A stretch of DNA of 64,000 bases from Bretschneidera sinensis. Lineage: Eukaryota > Streptophyta > Magnoliopsida > Brassicales > Akaniaceae. The translations under genes and the position numbers were made by a program. The stretch is taken from assembly GCA_023935145.1 (NCBI GenBank), contig CM043698.1:143820001-143884000 (forward strand), given 5' to 3'. Under the pieces are notes generated by a model. The model was not told the origin of the DNA. It was given only the letters and a program-made list of their open reading frames with translations, and did no database searches. Of the stretch, positions 56,651 to 64,000 are shown piece by piece. Position 1 is the stretch's first letter, and each line of letters starts with the position of its first letter.

Positions 56651-59600
56651 ATGCACGGACTTCGATCCCGACATCCGGAATTCTTTTCCCTCGATCCCGA
56701 GCTTGAACGGACCATCCGACAAAGGCTTAGGGACAACTTTGAGGAGAACAAAGGAGAAATCGAGAACGAAACACAAATGGCGGAACAGCTCGAAAACCAG
56801 CAACCACCTGCACGAGTTCCAATGAAGCAATCCTTCATCCCTCGGAACATCGATCAACTGTCATGCATCGTATATCAACCTGAGGCAGCGGGAAATTATT
56901 ACATATCTCCGCAAATCTTGAATGCCTTGACGCATTTTAGAGGAACTCCTAATGAAGATCCACACTTACATCTTCGAGAATTTTTTGATCTTTGCAAGTT
57001 TCAGCACATACAAGGACTAGACCAAGAAGGAATAAGGTTAATTCTATTCCCTTTTTCCTTAAAAGATAATGCTAAACTTTGGTATAATTCCTTGCCTGCA
57101 GTTTCCATCCACACTTGGGAGGAGTTAGCAAGCAAATTCTTGAGGAAATTCTTCCCAGCCCAAAAGACAAGACAAATGAGGAAGGAGATCCAATCCTTCC
57201 AACAAAAGGATGGGGACCTTTTCTTCGAAGCATGGGGACACTTCAATGAATTGCTACTCAAATGCCCACATCACAACCTACCTCAAGATGAACTGGTACA
57301 AGCATTCTATGAAGGTTTAAATGATACTAATAAATGTATTGTTGATTCAGGTTGTGGAGGAGTCCTTATGGAGAAAAGCAGCGAAGAGGCAATGGAATTG
57401 TTTGAAACCCTCAGCGAACACACTCAGCAATTCTCCTCTCGAGGTAGACATATGACCAAAGGTAAAGGAGTGTATGAGGTAAATATGAATGGAGGATCTT
57501 CCCCTAAAATGGCTGCAATGGAAAGAAAACTAGATTTATTGGTAAAAGCCATGGCTGCTCAAACTACCTCAGCTACTCCACTACAGGTATGTGCGATATG
57601 CTCTCAATATGATCACAATACTAATGCTTGTCCTTTATCTGCAGATCTGGAGCAAGCAAATTATGTGGGACCCAACAACTATCCGCCAAAGAATAACCCA
57701 TATGCAAACACCTACAACCCTAGATGGCGGAATCACCCAAATTTCTCATGGAGCAACAATCAAAACAACCAAGGACAGCAATGAAATCAGCAGCCCACTG
57801 CCCATGCTAATTCTGAACCAAAAAGAAACGACCTCGAAAGTCTAGTAAAACAACTGATGACATCGCAAGAACAGTTCATGACTCAGCAAAAACAAACCAA
57901 TGCGGCACATGAGCAAGCAATTCAAAGACTAGAGGTACAAATGGGACAATTAGCTAAAGAGCTCAGTAGCAGAAAGCAAGGAGAGCTCCCAGCTCAAACA
58001 CTACCCAACCCTGGTGGGCATCAACAACTAAAAGCTGTCACAACCTTAAGAAATGGCAAGGTGATTGGATCCGATGAACTTACAGCACCGTCCAAAGAAA
58101 CACCATCAGCATCAAGGGTAAGTGAGACGGAGAAGGTGAATGCACCACCCTTCCCGCAAAGGTTAGTAAAACAAAAGAAAGACAATAAACTGCTTGATAT
58201 TTTTGAGACCTTGCGGAAAGTTGAAATTTATATTCCATTACTAGATGCAATTCACCAAATACCTGCTTATGCTAAATTCCTAAAAGATTGTTGTACTCAT
58301 AAAAGAAAATTTCAAGAACATGAGACTGTAGCATTAACTGAGGAGGTAAGTGCTGTACTACTTAGGAAACTCCCACCAAAACTGACAGACCCGAGTAGTT
58401 TTACCATACCCTGTAGGATAGGTGATCAACTGTTTGACAAGGCATTACTAGACTTAGGAGCAGGGGTAAACTTGCTACCTTACACAGTATTCGAAACCCT
58501 AGGTTTGGGGGAGCTACAGCCGACTTCTATTACCTTACAGTTGGCAGATAGGAGTATTAAAAGACCTAGAAGTATTCTTGAGGATGTCTTAGTAAATGTT
58601 GGCAAGTTCATTCTACCTGCAGATTTTATTGTATTAGACATGGAAGAATGCCCTATGCCATTACCTTTACCTATCATACTAGGGAGACCTTTCATGAGGA
58701 CTGCCGACACTAAAATCTGTGTGAAAAAGGGTATAGTAAGTATGAAAATTAATGGTGAGAAGATAGAATTTAAAATATTTGATGCAATAAAGTTTCCTCA
58801 AGATGACTTTGACTGCTTTAATATTTGTATGATACAAAACTTTGTTGAGCAAGCATTTCAGGTCCAACACATTGATTCATTGGAGACTACTCTCACCAAT
58901 AGCTTCACTGAGATGGATATTGAGCAAGAATATGAAAATCTTACTGATGACATCGTCACAGCTGTGCACCATCTTGCAACCTCTCCTAAATACTCCAGTA
59001 TGTATCCTCCTCCATTTGAAATTCTCATACCTACTAATACTACTCTTCTTCCATCCATTGTGCAGGCACCAACATTGGAACTGAAGCAGCTACCTGAGCA
59101 TCTCACATACGCCTATTTGGGAGAACATGAGACATTACCTGTGATAATTGCTGCCAACTTGAGTAGTGGAGAAGAAGGGAAGTTATTAAGAGTTCTTAGG
59201 GAGCATAAAACTGCTATTGGGTGGACCATTGCTGACATTAAGGGGATAAGTCCAGCTAAGTGCATGCATAACATCTACCTTGAAGAGGAAGCACGGCCTA
59301 CTAGAGATGCTCAAAGAAGACTTAACCCACACATGAAGGAGGTAGTAAAGGCCGAGATACTAAAGCTACTAGATGTCGGCATCATCTACCCTATATCGGA
59401 TAGCAAATGGGTAAGTCCAGTCCAAGTCGTTCCCAAAAAGAGTGGGATTACTATGGTAAAAAATGAAAATGAAGAGCTTATACCTACAAGAAAAACAACG
59501 GGTTGGAGAGTATGCATTGATTACCGGAGGTTAAACAAAGTAACTAGAAAAGACCATTTTCCCCTGCCATTCATTGATCAAATGCTAGAAAGATTAGCCG

Positions 59601-62038
59601 GTCATAGTTATTACTGCTTCTTGGATGGATATAGTGGATACAATCAAATCGCCATAGCACCTGAGGATCAAGAAAAGACTACATTCACATGTCCTTTCGG
59701 TACATTTGCTTATAGAAGAATGCCATTCGGTTTATGCAACGCACCAGCCACTTTTCAAAGATGTATGATGAGCATTTTTTCCGATATGGTAGAGAAATAT
59801 ATTGAGGTATTCATGGATGATTTCAGTGTCTTTGGATCTACTTTCGATGAGTGCCTAAATCATTTGGAAAATGTCCTAAGGAGATGTGAAGAAACTAATC
59901 TAGTACTAAATTGGGAGAAATGTCACTTCAGGGTTCAACAAGGTATTGTGTTGGGTCACTCCATCTCAGACAAAGGTATTGAAGTAGACAAGGCCAAGGT
60001 TGACATCATTTCAAAGCTACCTCCCCCTCTCACGGTCAAGGGCATTAGAAGCTTCCTCGGACATGCGGGTTTTTACAGAAGATTCATAAAAGACTTCTCA
60101 AAAATCTCAAGACCCCTTTGTGCACTATTGACTAAAGATACCAAGTTCGAATGGAGTAAAGATTGTATGCAAGCTTTCAACACCTTGAAGAACGTTCTCA
60201 CCTCTGCCCCAATAATGATGGCACCAGATTGGAATCTACCTTTTGAATTAATGTGTGATGCCAATGACTTCGCCTTGGGAGCTGTCTTGGGTCAAAGAAA
60301 CAATAAGGTACCTCATGCTATTTACTATGCTTCTAAAACACTAAATGATGCTCAGCTCAACTATTCTACTACTGAAAAAGAATTATTAGCTGTTATTTTT
60401 GCTTTAGAGAAGTTTAGATCGTATCTTATTGGTTCTAAAGTTATTGTATTCACTGACCATGCTGCTTTGAGATATTTGTTTTCTAAGAAAGATGCAAAGC
60501 CTAGGCTAATCAGATGGATACTCTTACTCCAAGAATTTGACTTAGAAATCAAGGACAAGAAGGGCAGTGAGAATATAGTTGCGGATCATTTGTCAAGACT
60601 CCCATATGAAAGTGATGATAAAAAGTTTCCCTTAAATGAGAACTTTCCCGATGAACAACTATTTGCACTTGAGGTAAAACTTCCATGGTATGCTGATATA
60701 GTTAATTATCTAACTGTTAAAATTTTTCCCCCAGGTATGATCACTCAAGAAAAGAAACGGCTAATATCTCTATCAAGACACTACATATGGGATGATCCAT
60801 ACCTTTTTAAGATCTGCCCTGATCAAATCGTCAGAAGATGTGTCCCAGAAGAGGAACATTCGAGCTTGTTGAAACATTGCCATCAGTTGGCTTGTGGAGG
60901 TCATTTTGGAGCAAAACGAACAGCTCTTAAGGTACTCCAATCTGGTTTCTATTGGCCAAAGTTATTTAAAGATGTTTTCTCCTTTTGCAGCTCATGTGAT
61001 AGATGCCAGCGGACAGGTAACATTTCTTCCCGAAATCAAATGCCCTTACAAAATATTCATATAGTAGAACTCTTTGATGTATGGGGCATTGATTTCATGG
61101 GACCTTTTCCTAATTCATTTGGCTATTTATATATTCTTGTGGGTGTGGATTATGTGTCTAAATGGGTTGAGGCTGTTCCCACAAGGACTAATGATCACAA
61201 AGTGGTTATCGAGTTTCTGCAGGCTAACATTTTTACTAGGTTTGGAACTCCAAGAGCGATCATCAGTGATGGGGGCAGCCACTTCCATCATCGTTCTTTC
61301 TCCGCACTACTCCTAAAGTATGGGATTACTCATAGAGTTGGCACTCCTTATCATCCTCAAACCAGTGGCCAAGTCGAAATAAGCAACCGAGAAATCAAGG
61401 GAATCCTAGAACGGACAGTAAAGACAAATCGGAAGGATTGGTCTCTACGCTTAAACGACGCTCTATGGGCATATAGAACAGCTTATAAGACTCCAATTGG
61501 CATGTCTCCCTACCGCCTCGTCTTTGGAAAATCATGCCACCTCCCGGTGGAATTAGAACATCGAGCATATTGGGCCATTAAGCAGTTCAACTTTGACATG
61601 AAGCAAGCGGGTGAGAAAAGGAAACTGTATCTAAATGAGCTTGAAGAATTAAGATATGAGGCCTATGAGAATGCAAAGTTATACAAAGAACGGACGAAAG
61701 CTTATCATGACAAACAACTAGTCCGGAAAGAGTTCCATGTAGGACAAAAGGTGCTGCTATATGACTCACGATTAAGGCTATTCCCAGGCAAGCTGAAATC
61801 CAGATGGTATGGTCCGTACATGGTCACCAAGGTCTTCCCTCATGGGGCATTAGAAGACTGTGGTCCCAACAGAAATCAACCTTTTACAATCAATGGACAC
61901 AGAGCCAAGCCATACCTTGACACTAAATTCCTTCCAAGAAATGAAGACTTGGCGCTTGAATCAGTCCAGGATACAACTGAAACACAAGCACTAGAGCTCC
62001 AAGAGGTGGACTCTAGGTGTTTCCCTCCAAACAACTAG
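56651..62038 (+). pseudogene. Athila-like element 2 Gag-Pol polyprotein, one nonsense codon
   Basis: A single frame of about 1795 codons from ATG 56651, interrupted only by TGA at 57782-57784 where element 1 has CGA (Arg). Domains in order: capsid; CCHC knuckle (CAICSQYDHNTNAC); protease [16 protein letters not shown] near 58445; RT with catalytic FMDDFSVFG (59812-59823); RNase H ([17 protein letters not shown] ... HLSRL); integrase HHCC ([16 protein letters not shown] ... CSSCDRCQ) and the core acidic residues at 61091, 61268 and 61376. All catalytic residues I can check are present. It ends at TAG 62036-62038. Apart from the nonsense codon it looks enzymatically competent. Confidence 0.9.
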
Positions 62039-62848
62039 CACGGTCACAGAAGAGAGTGTTTGAGCAAAGTAAAAATTTAATCATCTATTAAAGCTCAAGC
62101 ACCTCTAGTAAGGTTAGTGGTACTGAAGCCACTAACAACTGGTAAGGTTGTATTGTTTCAATTAGTCATTCTTTTTAAAGTAAGTTTTTAATTATACTTA
62201 TCTGCCACACTTGCGATCGATCGCACCCTTCAGTGCGATCAAGCGCAAGAGTGCGATCGAACGTGTCCTGAAAACACAAGCGAGCGCATGAGTGCGATCG
62301 AGCGCACCTTGTGTGCGATCGAGCACACTCGAGGCAGAGACGTTTATAAAAATTGAACTCACTCACTCACTTCCCTCACTCACGTCACTCGCCCCCTGCA
62401 CATTTGCTCTCACTCTCACTCGCACACAACTCCACTACCCATATCACCCTACCTCACACCCAACCACCACAACACCTCATCATCATCTCCACCAGCACCG
62501 CCGTCCTCCACCAGCACCGCCGTCAACCCCCCTCCCTAGTCACATTCCGTCATACATTGCACAAGGTATTATCCACATAAACGAATTTTAAATAGAAACT
62601 ATGATTTCCTTTTACATATACATTGTTGTGTGTTTGATTGTATGATTGTTTGGTTGCAGGAGGGGTAGGAACGAGTTCCACATTGAACAGATTATAGCTT
62701 GCCTGTTTGGTGCACATAAGCTGTTCAACGTAATTCCTGACCGGGTGCGATCGAGCGCAAGGTTTTTGCGATCGAGCGCATAGCTAGTGTGCGATCGAGC
62801 GCACACCACTGGGATCGATCGCAAATCAGCCAGAAGCCAAGCACCAGC
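62039..62848 (+). other. Inter-ORF leader of Athila-like element 2
   Basis: It carries CGATCG-motif clusters at 62212-62335 and 62745-62825. Between them is a CT/CA-rich part and a probable intron (ACAAG|GTATTATCC near 62566; GGTTGCAG|GAG near 62660). The intervening part is CCACCAGCACCG-rich and gives only spurious frames. Confidence 0.55.
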
Positions 62849-63976
62849 ATGCCTCGACCATCTGTTTCCACGTCTGGCGCCTCCAGCAGTCGTGCCTCCT
62901 CATCCCGGCCCAGCATCGAGCAACGGGAGTTGTTGCTCGAAACGGCTTTCGCCATCGACGACATATTCCGGCACATGGATGCCACTCAATGGGCAGTCCA
63001 AGCACTCCAACTCCGAGGGTTCAAGAGGCTGTTTAAGCCGGTGTGCTCCACTGCCTACTCCCAGCTCGTAGTGCAATTTTATGAGCATTTATCTTTCGAC
63101 TGCAGCAGACCGGGGGTCCTCACCTCTTCAGTTAGGGGCACGCTCATCGAGGTGACCAGTACCGATATTGCCACTGCTCTTCATTGCACGGATGAGTCCC
63201 TTCCTGAGGGCGCTGATATCGATGAGCAGCCGGAGTCCTTTGCCCTAGCCGAGATCATCATGGATATGTGCGCTGGCCAGTATGCACACAGGCATAACAA
63301 TGCGGCCGGCCGATCCAAGCTGCCCCCCAGACTATGGCTCATCGATACGATCCTCCAGTGTAATGTGTGTCCGTTGGGGCATAAGACACAGCGGCGAGAC
63401 CAGTTCCTTCAGACATTATACGCCTTCCATAGAGGCCACTGGTACTCGATCCCGTCTGTCATTTGGAGCCAGCTGCACAAGTTCTGGGATCACGTACATG
63501 GCCGTCAGACTTCCACGGCCAATGCTTGGGGACTCCCTTTCCCGTTCTTACTCACCTCCATCCTCAAGAAGAAGGGGATTAAGGGGACCCATAGTGACGG
63601 GGCAGTACGAGAGCATCCTATCTTTGGGCGGGCTCAGTGGACACAGAGCATATCACACATGCCACGAGGACCCCCAGTCCCTGCTCCAGCAGCTGAGCGA
63701 GTAGAGGAAGATAACATGGAGACCGAGGCCCCTGTTATGAGCCCGGTACGGGAGGAGGACCATTCAGATATGGGACCCACCGAGTCCCAGCACTTCTTAG
63801 CTGAGCTATCCTCCTTCCGAGGTGAGGTCGCTGCTGCCACCACTCTTGTACATCAGCGCATCGACAGTTTGGAGGCACGATTTACACGCCAGGAGGCCAT
63901 GCTGCAGGCCATACTTGATCGCCTACCTCCAGCACCCGGTACCTCTCCGACTGCACCACCTGATGATCAGCAGTGA
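62849..63976 (+). CDS. Athila-like element 2 ORF3 (plant transposon protein domain)
   Basis: An intact 375-residue frame from ATG 62849 (MPRPSVSTSGASSSR). Upstream in-frame codons lack an ATG. Conserved blocks include DIFRHMDATQWAVQALQLRG, SQLVVQFYEHLSFDCSRPGV, RDQFLQTLYAFHRGHWYSIP, and an acidic/Pro-rich tail ending DDQQ. No membrane span or signal peptide is evident, so an envelope role is not supported by the sequence. It is probably translated from a spliced subgenomic RNA. Function unknown. Confidence 0.88.
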   Translation: MPRPSVSTSGASSSRASSSRPSIEQRELLLETAFAIDDIFRHMDATQWAVQALQLRGFKRLFKPVCSTAYSQLVVQFYEHLSFDCSRPGVLTSSVRGTLIEVTSTDIATALHCTDESLPEGADIDEQPESFALAEIIMDMCAGQYAHRHNNAAGRSKLPPRLWLIDTILQCNVCPLGHKTQRRDQFLQTLYAFHRGHWYSIPSVIWSQLHKFWDHVHGRQTSTANAWGLPFPFLLTSILKKKGIKGTHSDGAVREHPIFGRAQWTQSISHMPRGPPVPAPAAERVEEDNMETEAPVMSPVREEDHSDMGPTESQHFLAELSSFRGEVAAATTLVHQRIDSLEARFTRQEAMLQAILDRLPPAPGTSPTAPPDDQQ

Positions 63977-64000
63977 GAGAGTACCACGTCTGGCTGAAGA

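Larger units (their letters stand above)
55050..64000 (+). mobile_element. Athila-like element 2 (near-complete, runs off the window)
   Basis: It begins with an LTR (55050-56381), a tRNA-Asp-type primer site, a gag-pol frame with one stop, and ORF3. The 3' untranslated region and 3' LTR lie outside the window. The LTR is inserted in pol of Tat-like element 2 after GTAAG, the probable target duplication. Order and sequence match element 1 except that full RT-RNase H-integrase is present. Confidence 0.92.

Noticed and set aside
62789..62848. N-terminal extension of ORF3 in Athila-like element 2
   Set aside because: The upstream codon is GTG within a CGATCG-motif cluster; the sister element shares only the ATG-started part.

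Overview
This window is nuclear DNA of a flowering plant, almost certainly a eudicot. The evidence is spliced plant genes (an LDL2-type histone demethylase and a root-cap/LEA family gene), two plant-type tRNA-Phe genes, an endogenous plant pararetrovirus, and nested plant LTR retrotransposons of the Tat and Athila lineages (Ty3/gypsy). The species cannot be fixed from the sequence alone.

Layout. 1-1.2 kb: SINE-like repeats and one exon fragment of a small Cys-rich gene. 1.2-6.7 kb: a decayed endogenous caulimovirid on the minus strand (capsid region, zinc knuckle, protease, RT, RNase H, promoter), bracketed by two copies of the same host exon/intron junction. 6.7-15.5 kb: more copies of the Cys-rich gene, an aluminium-resistance (Met-gamma-lyase-like) pseudogene carrying a MITE, two tRNA-Phe(GAA) genes inside a ~0.75 kb duplication, and further SINE-like repeats. 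15.5-21.9 kb: the LDL2 gene (minus), whose long 5'UTR intron holds a truncated LINE. 21.9-25.1 kb: AT-rich intergenic DNA with LTR remnants.

25.1-34.9 kb: a complete but decayed Tat-like retrotransposon (TSD AAAGC) with an antisense ORF and a 48-bp minisatellite. 35.4-44.1 kb: a young Athila-like element (TSD ATAGT) that has lost RT, RNase H and integrase. 44.1-48.4 kb: a host island with an LTR remnant and an intact-looking root-cap-family gene. 48.4-55.0 kb: the 3' part of a second Tat-like element on the minus strand, itself holding a 2.36-kb solo LTR and a different 48-bp minisatellite. 55.05-64.0 kb: a second, near-complete Athila-like element that cuts into it and runs off the window.

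How the parts relate. The host genes look independent of each other; most of the DNA is mobile. The two Athila-like elements look like an autonomous/non-autonomous pair sharing LTRs, gag and ORF3. The two Tat-like elements share an unusual 3' architecture: a TATA-driven antisense ORF plus a 48-bp-period array. The most unusual unexplained signal is a CpG-rich near-palindrome, GCGATCGAGCGCA, found about 30-40 times in clusters at every module boundary of the Athila-like elements.
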